Notes: generated from the letters alone by a model not told the origin. A DNA stretch of 64,000 bases from Anaerolineae bacterium (GCA_008933735.1 WBUL01000002.1:145937-209936), one strand, 5' to 3'. Counted from the first letter of the stretch, positions 45,060 through 55,454 are shown. Numbers and translations: made by a program.

Positions 45060-47638
45060 GCTTCGGGCTCATCTATCGGGGCAGTTTCGGCAAGATCCCC
45101 ATGCCCATTGCTCTTGTCATCTGGAGCAAGGATTTCCTCTTCTTCCTCGGCCGTCACCAGCGTAACGGATGCAATCGCGTCATCCTCCGCGATATTCATC
45201 ACTCGCACTCCCATCGCAGTACGGCTGTAACGGTTGATGCTGCTCACCGGAGTTCGCAGCGTAATACCATTCACGGTAATCACAGTCGCATCTTCCATGC
45301 CATCGCACAGCATCGCGCCAATGACTTTGCCCGTGCGCTCCAGGTCACTACCAATGGCTCGAATCCCCATACCAAAACGCCCCTGCTGGCGAAATTCCGA
45401 AACGGCAGTCCGTTTGCCATAACCATATTCGGTCACAATGAGCAAATCATGGTCAACATGGTCAGCCGAAATGACATCAACGCCTGCCAGGACATCACCT
45501 CCCATCAGACGGATGGCGTTCACCCCCGCCGCCGGACGGCCCATCACACGAACATCGTTCTCACTAAAGCGAATCGACTGGCCTTCTGCCGTCACTAGCA
45601 GCAGATCATCATTGCCGCTGGTATGTCGCACCCAGCGCAGCTCATCGCCTTCGTCCAGAGACATGGCAATCAAGCCCGAAGGTCGCACCGACGAGAATTC
45701 TTCGAACATCACACGCTTGATTCGTCCAAAGCGTGTGCAAAGCGTGAAGAAACCTTCCTGTTCAAAGTCCGGCACGACCAGCGCCGCCGTGACTTTTTCT
45801 TCAGGCTGGAACGGCAAAATGGAGTTGATTGTCACACCCCTGGCCGCTCGTTCGCGCAGCGGAAGCTGGAACGTCCGCAGGCTGTAGACCTTCCCATGAT
45901 TAGTGAAAAAGAGGATGTAATCGAGGGTATTGGCCGCAAAAATCTGCTGTACGACATCTTCGTCACGGGTCGCAATACCGGTGACACCCTTACCGCCGCG
46001 TTTCTGAGCGCGATAGGTGCTGGCCGATGTACATTTGATATACCCGCGCTGGGTCAGGCTGATGAGAACATCTTCTTCCCGCACCAGATCGGATTCATCA
46101 AATTCGGCGTCAATATGTGGGGCAAACGAGGTGCGGCGTTCATCCCCGAATTTATCGACCAGCTCGTTTAAATCGGTTTGAATAACGCGCAGAACTTTGC
46201 GTGGTGAAGCCAGGAGGTCTTCCAGATATTCGATTTGCGCCCTGACCTGACGATATTCGTCCTCGATTTTTTGGCGTTCCAGGGCGGCCAGCCGTCGAAG
46301 CTGCATATCCAGAATCGCCTGGGCCTGGGGTTCGGTCAGGTTAAAACGTGCCGTTAGCTGGTTGCGGGCATCTTCTGCGCTGTCTGCATTCCGAATCGTT
46401 TGAATAATGTCATCCAGATTTGCCAGTGCCGCCAGCAGGCCTTCCAGAATATGGGCACGGGCACGCGCCTTCCGCAGGTCAAATTCGCTGCGCCGCTGGA
46501 TGACTACCTGTCGATGCTGAATGTAAATCTGCAAAGCACGTTTGAGGCTCAGCAGACGCGGTTCACCATCCACCAGCGCCAGCATCTGCACATGGAAAGG
46601 GGTCTGCAACTGGGTATATTTGAACAGGCGGTTCAGAATCAGGTTCGGTTGGGCATCGCGCGTGAGTTCGAGCACGATTCGCAGCCCGTTACGGTCAGAT
46701 TCATCGCGTAGGTCGTTGATATGAGTCAGACGGCCTTCTCGTGCCAGTTCAGCGATCCGCTCCAGAATACTTGATTTGCTTAGCTGGTAGGGGATTTCAG
46801 ACACAACAACCCGATAGCGCCCGTCCTTGTATTCTTCAATCTCACACTTGGCGCGAATCACTACACGGCCTTTGCCCGTCGCATAAATTTCGCGCAGCTC
46901 CGCCCCACCCATCAGCGCCCCGGTGGGGAAATCCGGCCCTTTCACGAACTGCATCAGGTCATCGACCGTCACTTCCTCCAGCGGCGCTTCCAGATCATCA
47001 CCTTCTGCATTGACCATAATGTCAATCAGATAGCTGATGGCGGCTGCGATTTCCCGCAAATTGTGAGGTGGGATATTGGTAGCCATCCCAACAGCAATCC
47101 CGCTCGTCCCGTTCAGCAGCAGATTAGGAAGACGGGCGGGCAAAACGGTGGGTTCTTCCAGGGTATCGTCAAAGTTAGGGACGAAATCGACCGTTTCAGC
47201 GTCAATGTCGATCATCATCTCTTCCGCAACGCGCTGCATCCGGGCTTCGGTATAACGCATGGCGGCCGGTGGGTCATTATCCAGACTGCCAAAGTTTCCC
47301 TGCCCGTCTATCAGAGGGTAGCGCATCGAAAAATCCTGCGCCATCCGCACCATCGCGTCATAGACTGAGCTATCCCCATGAGGATGGAATTTCCCCAGCA
47401 CCTCGCCGACAATACGGGCACTCTTGCGGTAACCCGAATTTGCCCGCACGCCCATATCCCACATGGCAAAAAGAATGCGGCGATGAACGGGTTTCAGACC
47501 GTCACGGGCGTCTGGCAGAGCACGAGAGACGATCACGCTCATGGCGTAATCGAGATATGCGCCCCGCATTTCTTCGTCTATTTTGACTTGCCGTACTGCA
47601 CCTATATCCATAAATAAACGCCGCCCCCGATGAGGCAT
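45056..47638 (-). CDS. gyrA: DNA gyrase subunit A
   Basis: An 860-residue type IIA topoisomerase subunit that cuts and rejoins DNA and, with GyrB, adds negative supercoils. '[20 protein letters not shown]' and '[14 protein letters not shown]' open the breakage domain; the active-site Tyr is in '[13 protein letters not shown]' (~130). The C-terminal pinwheel has the GyrA-box as 'QKRGGKG' (canonical QRRGGKG), which favours GyrA over ParC. ATG 47638 is chosen because AGGAGGT lies upstream with ~10-nt spacing; an internal ATG at 47611 matches the usual family N-terminus ('[15 protein letters not shown]') but has a poor SD. gyrB is not nearby. Confidence 0.95.
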   Translation of the reverse strand: MPHRGRRLFMDIGAVRQVKIDEEMRGAYLDYAMSVIVSRALPDARDGLKPVHRRILFAMWDMGVRANSGYRKSARIVGEVLGKFHPHGDSSVYDAMVRMAQDFSMRYPLIDGQGNFGSLDNDPPAAMRYTEARMQRVAEEMMIDIDAETVDFVPNFDDTLEEPTVLPARLPNLLLNGTSGIAVGMATNIPPHNLREIAAAISYLIDIMVNAEGDDLEAPLEEVTVDDLMQFVKGPDFPTGALMGGAELREIYATGKGRVVIRAKCEIEEYKDGRYRVVVSEIPYQLSKSSILERIAELAREGRLTHINDLRDESDRNGLRIVLELTRDAQPNLILNRLFKYTQLQTPFHVQMLALVDGEPRLLSLKRALQIYIQHRQVVIQRRSEFDLRKARARAHILEGLLAALANLDDIIQTIRNADSAEDARNQLTARFNLTEPQAQAILDMQLRRLAALERQKIEDEYRQVRAQIEYLEDLLASPRKVLRVIQTDLNELVDKFGDERRTSFAPHIDAEFDESDLVREEDVLISLTQRGYIKCTSASTYRAQKRGGKGVTGIATRDEDVVQQIFAANTLDYILFFTNHGKVYSLRTFQLPLRERAARGVTINSILPFQPEEKVTAALVVPDFEQEGFFTLCTRFGRIKRVMFEEFSSVRPSGLIAMSLDEGDELRWVRHTSGNDDLLLVTAEGQSIRFSENDVRVMGRPAAGVNAIRLMGGDVLAGVDVISADHVDHDLLIVTEYGYGKRTAVSEFRQQGRFGMGIRAIGSDLERTGKVIGAMLCDGMEDATVITVNGITLRTPVSSINRYSRTAMGVRVMNIAEDDAIASVTLVTAEEEEEILAPDDKSNGHGDLAETAPIDEPEA

Positions 47639-47690
47639 TGCGGCGCTTACCTCCTCACCTACAAGTTAGTTAATCGGACAATTTCTGATC

Positions 47691-47717
47691 ACGAAAACGC
47701 CCGTTGGTTGCGGGCGT
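47691..47717 (-). terminator. Terminator after the deacetylase-thyX operon
   Basis: On the minus strand ACGCCCG and CGGGCGT form a 7-bp stem around a 7-nt loop, followed by a short TTTT. It lies 46 nt beyond the deacetylase stop, separating that operon from gyrA. Confidence 0.7.
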
Positions 47718-47763
47718 CCCTTACCTTATATTGTACCATTTTTTGCCAGTTATTGCTAACAGC

Positions 47764-48543
47764 TCAAATCCAACGATTAATCAACCATTCCAGCGCGGTA
47801 GGATTGGTGGTGTTCCGGACACGAACCCGAGTTAGACGATACAGGTTGCCATTAAAATGAAGGGTGCCGTCGGCAGTGGTTAGGGCGGCTAGATGGCCCG
47901 TTTGCTTAACCACATTCATGGTCATATCGTTATATCTGCCCAGGGGATAACAGAAAAATTCGGGCCGTTCCCCAAGTGCTTCTTTGATCTTATCAGCGGT
48001 GATGTTGGCTTCATTAAACTGGTCACTTGGCTGCATTTTTGACATATCGGGATGGGTGAGACTGTGGTTGCCAATTTCCATACCCGCTTTTTTCATTTCC
48101 AACGCCTGTTCCCAGGTCAAATACCCCGGTTGATCCATGAAATTGCCAATGATGAAAAACGTCCCAACCATGTCCATTTCCTGTAATCGGGGAAAAGCGT
48201 GCTGGTGGGCATCGTCGTAGCCATCGTCAAAGGTCAAAATCACGGGTTTGGGAGGGAGTTTTCTGCCTTTTTCCAGCGCATCCCACAACTGCCTGAGCGT
48301 CACACTTGTGTAACCGAAGGTCTGAAGATGCAGCAGATGCTCGCTGAACAATTCCGGGGTCACGGTCAAATCCATCCGTACTGCATCGGCATCTTCAGGT
48401 GGATAATCCACATAATGATACATCAAGATGGGACAGTGAATACGGCGGTAGGTTCTGCCCTGGGCAGCTACCCCCTTCCCCACGAGCAATTGGGTACCCA
48501 GCGCAGCAGCGGTCGCCAAAAACCGCCGGCGAGAAAATTTCAC
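47764..48543 (-). CDS. Tat-exported polysaccharide deacetylase
   Basis: A 259-residue CE4 enzyme. 'MKFSRRRFLATAAALGTQLL' is a twin-arginine signal. The NodB core has 'VILTFDDGYDDAHQHAFPRL' (catalytic Asp pair), the zinc motif 'EIGNHSLTHPDMS' (H-x3-H) and 'EFFCYPLGRYNDMT'. It likely deacetylates peptidoglycan or surface glycan outside the cell, where the operon mate's product acts inside. Its start overlaps the thyX stop by 4 nt (ATGA), so thyX is translated first. The pairing with thyX has no obvious metabolic logic. Confidence 0.92.
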   Translation of the reverse strand: MKFSRRRFLATAAALGTQLLVGKGVAAQGRTYRRIHCPILMYHYVDYPPEDADAVRMDLTVTPELFSEHLLHLQTFGYTSVTLRQLWDALEKGRKLPPKPVILTFDDGYDDAHQHAFPRLQEMDMVGTFFIIGNFMDQPGYLTWEQALEMKKAGMEIGNHSLTHPDMSKMQPSDQFNEANITADKIKEALGERPEFFCYPLGRYNDMTMNVVKQTGHLAALTTADGTLHFNGNLYRLTRVRVRNTTNPTALEWLINRWI

Positions 48544-49235
48544 GGTTGGCTCACCCCAAGATGGAATTTTTGATACGCTTCAAATGTCCAGGGGAGTCCC
48601 TCTTTAACAATTTCCTGAATTGCCAGCGCAACCTGCCGGATTTCCCACTGAGCATCGGGAGCAGTTCGCAGTTTCAGAAAGTGCAGCAGATTCCGCGCAT
48701 CCACTGATACACAGCCTGTATGATAGGCCGCAAAAGCAGGCAAAAAGAGCCGCGCCTGTTCACGGGCAACCCCTTGAGCCAGCGCCTGCTCATACAAAGC
48801 ATATGACTTGTTGTAATGTTCTTCCAGCAGTGCAGTGAGTTCAACAGCGTCCACTAACACCCCATCACTGCCCTGTTTGTTGGATTTCGCCTGCAATCGC
48901 CAGGTTTCGGGGATATAAAACTCGTTTTCGTCATATTCCACATAACGGCCTGACTGAAGGTTATAGCTCATCGTTCGATGCCGGACGAACTGCCACCAAA
49001 TCATAATCGGCGCTTTAATCCGAAAACGAAACTGAACAAATTCAAATGGCCCGTCGTGATGGTGTTCCATCAGATAGAAGAGTAACTTTTTATCTTTATC
49101 CCCCCCTTTAGATTCCCCTAAAAAGGACGTGCGAGCAGCATTCACGATGGCTAAATCATCGCCCATCATATCCTGAAGCTCGACAAACCCCTTATCCAGA
49201 ACAGGAATTTGTTTTCCTATCAATTCCGGCTTCAT
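48540..49235 (-). CDS. thyX: Flavin-dependent thymidylate synthase
   Basis: A 231-residue FAD enzyme that makes dTMP from dUMP with methylene-tetrahydrofolate and NADPH. The ThyX signature RHRxxSxNxxSxR is present as 'RHRTMSYNLQSGRY', following 'FRIKAPIMIWWQFV'. Length is normal for the family. Use of ThyX rather than ThyA fits the proposed lineage. It is the first gene of a two-gene overlap operon with the Tat-exported deacetylase. No SD of note. Confidence 0.95.
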   Translation of the reverse strand: MKPELIGKQIPVLDKGFVELQDMMGDDLAIVNAARTSFLGESKGGDKDKKLLFYLMEHHHDGPFEFVQFRFRIKAPIMIWWQFVRHRTMSYNLQSGRYVEYDENEFYIPETWRLQAKSNKQGSDGVLVDAVELTALLEEHYNKSYALYEQALAQGVAREQARLFLPAFAAYHTGCVSVDARNLLHFLKLRTAPDAQWEIRQVALAIQEIVKEGLPWTFEAYQKFHLGVSQP

Positions 49236-49285
49236 CCAGCTAATATCCAGGCTAAATTGTCAGAGTCAGGGAATATTATATGCGA

Positions 49286-49648
49286 TTATTCTTTAGTGAG
49301 AAATTGCTGCATGACGAAGCGCAAATCCTGTGGGCTGAACGGTTTCTGAAGATACGCATCCGCTTCATATTGTTCGGCGAGCGCCGCGATATTGGCGTGG
49401 GCACTGACCACCAGCACGGGGATTTTTTTGAGTTTTTCGGTGCTGCGGATAAACCCCAGCACCAGGTCACCAGACGCAACAGGCATCATCAGGTCAAGGA
49501 TCACCAGGTCAGGCTCGTAATACTGGGCCTGATAAAGCGCTTCCAGCCCATCCACCGCCTGAATCACCTCAAAGCCAAGCGGCTCAATATACAGTTCCAG
49601 CAGACGACGCATATCAGGATCGTCCTCAACAATTAAAACGCGCCGCAT
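49286..49648 (-). CDS. Single-domain response regulator
   Basis: A 120-residue CheY-like receiver with no output domain. The acidic pocket is E8/D9/D10 in 'LIVEDDPDMRR', the phospho-acceptor is D52 in 'DLVILDLMMP', with S82 and K102 ('YLQKPFSP') completing the switch. AAGGAC is the SD. It stands between thyX and the large kinase and has no histidine kinase next to it; the kinase at 15.2-17.1 kb is the only one in the window. It presumably relays phosphate or acts by protein contact. Confidence 0.93.
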   Translation of the reverse strand: MRRVLIVEDDPDMRRLLELYIEPLGFEVIQAVDGLEALYQAQYYEPDLVILDLMMPVASGDLVLGFIRSTEKLKKIPVLVVSAHANIAALAEQYEADAYLQKPFSPQDLRFVMQQFLTKE

Positions 49649-49767
49649 CGCAACGTCCTTGAGACCTATGTAATACTCATTGTACTGTAAAAAATTTCAG
49701 GCTTCGGTTCGAAATCCGTTTAATAACGAATATTTCATGCTTTTTTCAGATTTAGAGACAGGAACAA

Positions 49768-49789
49768 AAAAGGGGCTTCTGCCCCTTTT
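49768..49789 (-). terminator. Terminator after the Ser/Thr kinase gene
   Basis: AAAAGGGGC, a 4-nt loop and GCCCCTTTT form a perfect 9-bp stem with flanking A/T tails, 10 nt beyond the kinase stop. It can work on both strands. Confidence 0.88.
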
Positions 49790-49798
49790 ACCATTCTT

Positions 49799-52700
49799 TT
49801 AGCCCTCCAGGGCAACCTGGATGATATATTCGCCCGATTCATCCGGACTGTAGGTAGACGCTTCCACAAAATATAGCCCGCTGGTCGTTGGTGTAAAGGT
49901 GATCAGCGAATTGAAACTGCCGGGTTTGTCGTCATTTTCCGCCAGGATGCTGCCAGTAGCATCTTTCAAGGTTAATCGCGGATCAATGGTACCTGAGGCA
50001 TTGTCCATCATAATCACGTAGGTCTGCCCGGCCTGCGCTTCAAACTGCCAGATATGCACTTCGGTCACATTCAGTAAAACGCGCTGTGAGACGCCAACTT
50101 CCAGTACGCGCTCCTCAGTGATCCCCTGTTCTACGGGTTCCACACGCAAAATGTACCCCCCGGAGGTCGTTAAAGTATACGAACGGGCTTCAATAAAATA
50201 GGTACCTGCCGTCGTGAAGGTGTAAGTCATCTGTGCGTTCAGATTACCGGCGCTGTCGTCATCTTCCATTAAGATGCCGCCGCCTGCGTCTGTCAGTGTT
50301 AAATAGGGGTCAACATCATCGTTGGTACGCTCCATCGTCATCCGGTACGTTTCACCCGCCTGCACCGTGAGCTGCCAGCTATGCACATCGCCCAGTTCAA
50401 GGGTATCTTCCATGACCTGCCCGACCGTGACCACACGATCCGTGACGGGTTCCAGTGTTCCCACATCCTGCACTTCGAGGCGATACGCTCCCGAATCGGT
50501 GGCACTCACGGAACTAGCCTCGATAATGAATTCACCGCCCTGCTGGGTTTCCAGGCGCACCAGCGAGTTGAGATTACCACCGCTGTCGTCGTCTTCAGCA
50601 AGAATATTTCCGGCCATATCCTTGACCCTCAAGTAGGGGTCAAGCTTAAGATCCGTTTGTTGCATGGTAATCAGGTAGGCATGGCCTGGTGCTGCCGTAA
50701 ACCGCCAGGCCTGGACTTCACCTGCCGCTAACTCAGCCTCAGTCGGATTGTTAATTTGAATGTCACGGGTAACAGGTTCAGTGGTTATCGTCCCCTGGCC
50801 TGCCAGGAATTGTATGAACGGCCCGAACTCACGGATGACAAAACCTTCCGCATCAATTTCGGGCAGGGTGTTCACCGGGACAGGCGTACCATTGACTTGA
50901 ATATCCAGCGCGTTGGCTGGCAGCCAGCCAAAAGCACGACCCGTATAAACGTATAACCATTGATCGGCTCTACGCGCACGACCCAGCACCCACACCGTAT
51001 CTCCCCGCATCAGGCGACGTGGCGTCAAGCGTCCATCGGGAACACGTGTCAGGCTGGTCGGTGTTACCACTGAGCCAAGAACGACCCCCTGAGGATCCAA
51101 AGGCCCCCGCAGGCGCAGCTCATAAACGTGGACATTATCCACAAACATGGTTACCGTGGGGTCGGTCGGTTCAAAAGTATAAACACCCAATTCAACTGTG
51201 CCGGGGATGTTTGCCCGGTTCAGACGAACCGCTTTGATATACTCTCCATTCACGTAGATTTCCAGAAAATCATTCACTGCCAGCACCGTCAGCCGGGTAG
51301 GCTGCGTAAAATCAACATCCAAACCGGACACCTCGTCAATTTCCTCGTAACCTGCCGACGAGGTATAACCGACCTGCACAAAGCCGTTGTTATCCAGCGC
51401 GAGAACATACCCTGCATCATCTTCCTGATAGCGGAACCAGAGCGCCAGGGCATAATTGGGTTCGGCGGAACTGCCTGAAAAATCCACATTCAGGAAAAAG
51501 TCACGCACAGCGGGCGCAGCGGTCGGGGCAGCAAATCCGGCAAATTCACCCTGGGAAATGATTTCCAGCGTTCCGTTATTCACCGAGCCACCAACACCTT
51601 CCCAGTTGTTAACGTTCGTATCGAAGGAGTCAACCAGAAGTTCAGTTGCCTGGAGCGGCAGACGCGATGCCAACTCACGCTCCTGTTCCGGAGTCAGGGG
51701 TTCATCAACCGCCACCTCAGTCCCGCCCAGCCCAAAAGTCGGGGTTGGCGTGAATGGAATAGGAATATCCGGCGTTTCCGATGCTGTATTCGTTGGACGC
51801 GGCGTCAGGGTGTCAGTTGGAACATCCGTCGGCGTGTCCGTAGCCGTTGGCGTATCTGTTGGGGTATCCGTCGGGGTGGGAGTATCCGTTGGCGTGTCGG
51901 TCGGCGTCGGCGTAAAGGTTGCCGTTGGTTTTTCAACCACCTCGATCACCGATTGATTACCGGAAATACTGACCGTATCCGCCAGAATCCAACCCACTTC
52001 TCCGCCCGCATTGACCTGATACCAATCTCCCTCCGTGGTCACGGCAATGACCTCTAATTCTGTGCCCCGCAGCAGCACAAATGTCTGCGGGTATTGTTCG
52101 CCGGGACCCGATCTGACCGAACTCCGCTGGGTCAGAACTGTTGCTGTTGCATTCTGCGGTTCAGGCGTATCGGTATCGGTCGGGGTAGGGGTATCCGTCG
52201 GCGTTGGCGTGTCGGTAGGGGTATCCGTCGGAGTCGGGGTATCGGATGGGATTTCTGTCGGCGTATTCGTCGGCGTGGCAGTATCCACTTTTCCGACTTC
52301 CTGATCATCTGGTTTGTTAATCACCAGGAAAAACAGCGCGGCGCCAATGACCAGCGCCAGCAAAACACCAATTCCGCCAATCAGCAGCCCATTACCGCCT
52401 TTCCTCCTATCCACAGGGGCAGCAGCGCCCGGACCAGAGACAGCTCCGGACTGAGAAATTTTGGAGCTTGGCAGGGGTGTTGTGTACTGATCCGTCGCGG
52501 CGGTGCGGCCAGCCGTTGGCACAGGCGATTCCACCCCGCCTATCATGGTCGCATCGGTCTCGGATTTTTCCAGACTGATCTGGACAGGCCTCCCTTCAAC
52601 CGCTGCCCGGAACACCTGCCCAAATTCCTGGGCCGAATTAAAGCGGTCTTCCGGGTTTTTCATCAACGCCTTCAGGATAGTCGTTTTCACCGGAGGCGGC

Positions 52701-53407
52701 AGATGCGCCATGTATTCTTCAGGCGGCAGATCGTTAAAATGCTTGTACATCAAGGTAAATGACGTATCTGCCTCAAAGGGCAAACGCCCGGTGACGATCT
52801 CGTAGGCCATGATGCCCATCGAGTAAATGTCTGTTCGGGCATCAATGTTGTCGCCGCGCCACTGTTCCGGCGCCATGTACGAAGGGGTACCGAGCACCGC
52901 ATTTGTCGCCGTCAGTTTGGTCGTCCCTGCCAGCATTTTAGCGATGCCGAAGTCGGTCAGATAGGTGTTGGCCTGGGCATCCAGCAGCACGTTATTGGGC
53001 TTTAAGTCCCGATGAACAATGCCTTTGTCATGGGCAAAAGACAGGGCGCTGCCAATTTGCTCCAGCATCCGTGACGCAAGCGGCAGATCAATCTTGGCTT
53101 TCTTGATGCGATCATCCAGACTGCCACCTTCAACAAGACGCATCACGATAAATACCGCATCACCATGATGACCGAAATCAATGACGGGCAGGATATGAGG
53201 ATGCTGCAAAACGGCAAACAACTCGGCTTCGCGTTTGAATCGTTCGACAAAATCCGGATCACGTCCTAGTTCGGTTGCCATAACCTTGATGGCAACATCG
53301 CGTTTCATACTGGCCTGGTAAGCACGGTAGACGACCGCCATCCCACCTTTGCCGATGCGTTCTTTGATCTGATACTGACCGAGTGACTTACCCGAATAGT
53401 CGGTCAT
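49799..53407 (-). CDS. Membrane Ser/Thr protein kinase with large multi-domain outer region
   Basis: A 1202-residue Hanks-type kinase. Residues ~12-275 are the kinase: 'RIGKGGMAVVYRAY', Lys41 in 'VAIKVM', 'HRDLKPNNVLLD', 'TDFGIAKML', 'APEQWRG'. After a linker, a membrane helix lies at ~337-360. Outside come Thr/Pro/Asp repeats ('TPTDTPTDTP'), an SH3-like module (~417-486), a second repeat tract, a concanavalin-like sandwich (~590-755), another SH3-like module (~775-840) and three PPC-type domains (~890-1200), each with 'DPYL/DPRL' and 'EDDDS/ENDDK' turns. The outer part probably binds envelope glycan. The PP2C protein at 10.5 kb is a possible opposing phosphatase. Confidence 0.92.
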   Translation of the reverse strand: MTDYSGKSLGQYQIKERIGKGGMAVVYRAYQASMKRDVAIKVMATELGRDPDFVERFKREAELFAVLQHPHILPVIDFGHHGDAVFIVMRLVEGGSLDDRIKKAKIDLPLASRMLEQIGSALSFAHDKGIVHRDLKPNNVLLDAQANTYLTDFGIAKMLAGTTKLTATNAVLGTPSYMAPEQWRGDNIDARTDIYSMGIMAYEIVTGRLPFEADTSFTLMYKHFNDLPPEEYMAHLPPPVKTTILKALMKNPEDRFNSAQEFGQVFRAAVEGRPVQISLEKSETDATMIGGVESPVPTAGRTAATDQYTTPLPSSKISQSGAVSGPGAAAPVDRRKGGNGLLIGGIGVLLALVIGAALFFLVINKPDDQEVGKVDTATPTNTPTEIPSDTPTPTDTPTDTPTPTDTPTPTDTDTPEPQNATATVLTQRSSVRSGPGEQYPQTFVLLRGTELEVIAVTTEGDWYQVNAGGEVGWILADTVSISGNQSVIEVVEKPTATFTPTPTDTPTDTPTPTDTPTDTPTATDTPTDVPTDTLTPRPTNTASETPDIPIPFTPTPTFGLGGTEVAVDEPLTPEQERELASRLPLQATELLVDSFDTNVNNWEGVGGSVNNGTLEIISQGEFAGFAAPTAAPAVRDFFLNVDFSGSSAEPNYALALWFRYQEDDAGYVLALDNNGFVQVGYTSSAGYEEIDEVSGLDVDFTQPTRLTVLAVNDFLEIYVNGEYIKAVRLNRANIPGTVELGVYTFEPTDPTVTMFVDNVHVYELRLRGPLDPQGVVLGSVVTPTSLTRVPDGRLTPRRLMRGDTVWVLGRARRADQWLYVYTGRAFGWLPANALDIQVNGTPVPVNTLPEIDAEGFVIREFGPFIQFLAGQGTITTEPVTRDIQINNPTEAELAAGEVQAWRFTAAPGHAYLITMQQTDLKLDPYLRVKDMAGNILAEDDDSGGNLNSLVRLETQQGGEFIIEASSVSATDSGAYRLEVQDVGTLEPVTDRVVTVGQVMEDTLELGDVHSWQLTVQAGETYRMTMERTNDDVDPYLTLTDAGGGILMEDDDSAGNLNAQMTYTFTTAGTYFIEARSYTLTTSGGYILRVEPVEQGITEERVLEVGVSQRVLLNVTEVHIWQFEAQAGQTYVIMMDNASGTIDPRLTLKDATGSILAENDDKPGSFNSLITFTPTTSGLYFVEASTYSPDESGEYIIQVALEG

Positions 53408-53470
53408 AGAAGACTCTCATTTACGCTTGTTCGTTAAGAAGGGTACTCACATTTACCCAAAGTTGCAACA

Positions 53471-54373
53471 TTATGAACGTTCTACAGCGGGCGAAAGTTC
53501 CCGGTCAATCAACTGACGCAGAGCAGCCGTATGTGCAGGGGTTGAACCACAGCAGCTTCCGACGATCTTCAGCCCTAGCATAAGCCATGTTTCAGCGTGG
53601 AAGCAGTACGCTTCCGGCGGCATATTATCGGCTGATGCCCACCCGACCACATTATCCGGAGTTCCCATGTTCCCATAGGCGCCAATCGGCAAATCCGTAC
53701 AGGCCCGCAGTGCCCTTACCGCCTCGCCGATATGGTGTGTCGGGATGCAGTTAATTAAAAACGCAGCGGGTTCAAAAGGGGTAATTGCATCAACTGCTTT
53801 TTGAAGCGATTCGCCGCTTAATAATTCATGCCGTTCGTTGGTTACAAAACTAACCATATAGGGAATTTTCAGGTAATGGGCCGGACGAGCCGCCGCGACA
53901 GCCTCATGAACGGTATTCATTGTTTCGATCAACAAAACATCGACCCCTGCCTCCGCCAGATGAGACACCATTTCAGCCTGCTCACGCTGGCAGTAACCCT
54001 CATGTGGGGTTAAATGCGGTGAGTAGCAGTCCTCCAGAGGAGCGACACTACCAGCCACAAAAGCGGGTCGTCCGGCCTGCTGAACGGCCTCTTTTGCCAA
54101 CTGGACCGCCAGATGGGTCAGCCGTCTGGCTTCGGCGGTGTTGCGGATATTCCGGGCATGAGTACGGAACGTATTGGTGGTGATGATATCCGCACCCGCA
54201 GTCAGGTAGTCAATATGGATTTGCTTCACCACCTCCGGATTAGTCACCAGCGCCCCGGCAGACCATAATGGCAGTCTTGTATCGACACCGCGCCGGGTCA
54301 GCTCTGTTCCCATTGCGCCATCCAGCAGCAACGGTTTAGACTCGTGCAGGCGTTCCAGAAAATTATTCGACAA
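53471..54373 (-). CDS. Homocysteine S-methyltransferase-family protein
   Basis: A 300-residue zinc-dependent methyltransferase. TTG 54373 is chosen because GGAGG lies 5 nt upstream; a GTG at 54391 is the alternative. Family segments are 'LLLDGAMGTELTRRGVD', 'ADIITTNTFRTHARNI', the Cys ligand in 'FLINCIPTHH', and the zinc Cys pair in 'IVGSCCGSTPAHTAAL'. It would transfer a methyl group from a donor such as S-methylmethionine or methyl-cobalamin/folate to homocysteine. It stands alone, divergent from the FGE-fold gene 46 bp away. The donor is not determinable. Confidence 0.9.
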   Translation of the reverse strand: MSNNFLERLHESKPLLLDGAMGTELTRRGVDTRLPLWSAGALVTNPEVVKQIHIDYLTAGADIITTNTFRTHARNIRNTAEARRLTHLAVQLAKEAVQQAGRPAFVAGSVAPLEDCYSPHLTPHEGYCQREQAEMVSHLAEAGVDVLLIETMNTVHEAVAAARPAHYLKIPYMVSFVTNERHELLSGESLQKAVDAITPFEPAAFLINCIPTHHIGEAVRALRACTDLPIGAYGNMGTPDNVVGWASADNMPPEAYCFHAETWLMLGLKIVGSCCGSTPAHTAALRQLIDRELSPAVERS

Positions 54374-54419
54374 AGCAGCCTCCAACCACACGTCTATTGT
54401 AGCAAGTTAGAAGGCAGGC

Positions 54420-55454
54420 ATGAGCAACCGTAATAAATCTCAAACCGGATTAATGATTTTTTTATTAGTTTTGCTGCTGATGGCCATGCTTTTGTTTTTC
54501 CTTCTCAGCACCCGCGACACGGACACGGAGATTTTTGCCCCCACCGTGCGCCCAACCTTGCTCACGCCGGAACAATCCGCTACCGCGACTCATACAGCTA
54601 CCGTAACCGCCACAGGCACCGCCAGCCCATCTCCGACCGTTACCCATACGGTTACCGTGACATCGAGCCCCACCCTGTTACCCCCTACCCTCATTTTAGA
54701 CACTCCCGCCCCAGAGCTGCCGCCTCTGCCGCCTGTTGTGGCGGTGAACATTCCAGCGGCGATCACAGGCGGCGTGCGCCACTATGGGCGGTACGGCGAA
54801 TTACAGGACAGCGGACATATCATGGTTGGTTTTCCGGCCGCCGGAAATATCAGCAGTGCCGCGTTTTATATTGATATGTATGAAGTAACCAACGCTCAAC
54901 TGGTGACCTATCTGAATGCCAGCCGCCTGACCAGCATTTCGCTGGATTACTGGCCCAGCGAATTTGCGAAATGGATTGATACCTTTAAACCGGAAGCGCC
55001 ATTAAAGCAGGACGACAATGGCAACTGGTACGTTCAGCGCGGCGATCATTCTCCGGCAAGATGGGTATCAGCGTTGGCGGCACGGGCTTACTGCGCCAAT
55101 CGCGGCGGCAGGCTGCCTACCCCGGAAGAGTGGAAGCAGGCGGCGCTGTGGTCAGAAGAAAACCCGCTGCGCCCCTTCCCCTGGGGCGCAGCGCCGCCGG
55201 ACAAAACCCGCGCCTGGTTTGGGGAAAAAGAACCGACCACCGTCGGGCAGTACGTCGAGGGGCGGAGTTGGATTGGTGTGTTTGATATGGCAGGTAATCT
55301 GGCGGAATGGGTTCAGATCGATGAAAATACCTTTGGCTACATCGGCGGCTCCTTTGAAGACGACGCCGCTACTCTGGAAAAAGCCGTACAAAATGTGACC
55401 TTTGTAGATGCAAGCTGGGCACTGCCTAATGTGGGCTTTCGCTGTGTCAAATAA
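54420..55454 (+). CDS. Membrane-anchored FGE/SUMF1-fold protein
   Basis: A 344-residue protein with one N-terminal helix (~9-31, 'LMIFLLVLLLMAMLLFFLL'), a Thr/Pro-rich linker (~40-100) and a formylglycine-generating-enzyme-like domain (~120-344): 'FYIDMYEVTNAQLVTYLNAS', 'ARAYCANRGGRLPTPEEWKQ', 'FDMAGNLAEWVQ', 'GGSFEDDA' and 'NVGFRCV'. The paired active cysteines of true FGE are not seen in the C-terminal region, so sulfatase activation is unlikely; a binding or other role outside the cell is inferred. A strong promoter for the next transcript starts 6 nt after its stop. Confidence 0.83.
   Translation: MSNRNKSQTGLMIFLLVLLLMAMLLFFLLSTRDTDTEIFAPTVRPTLLTPEQSATATHTATVTATGTASPSPTVTHTVTVTSSPTLLPPTLILDTPAPELPPLPPVVAVNIPAAITGGVRHYGRYGELQDSGHIMVGFPAAGNISSAAFYIDMYEVTNAQLVTYLNASRLTSISLDYWPSEFAKWIDTFKPEAPLKQDDNGNWYVQRGDHSPARWVSALAARAYCANRGGRLPTPEEWKQAALWSEENPLRPFPWGAAPPDKTRAWFGEKEPTTVGQYVEGRSWIGVFDMAGNLAEWVQIDENTFGYIGGSFEDDAATLEKAVQNVTFVDASWALPNVGFRCVK

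Noticed and set aside
51456..52304. Plus-strand frames rich in alternating Val/Gly/Ser
   Set aside because: They are antisense to the Thr/Pro/Asp repeats of the kinase gene and arise only from that repeat's composition.
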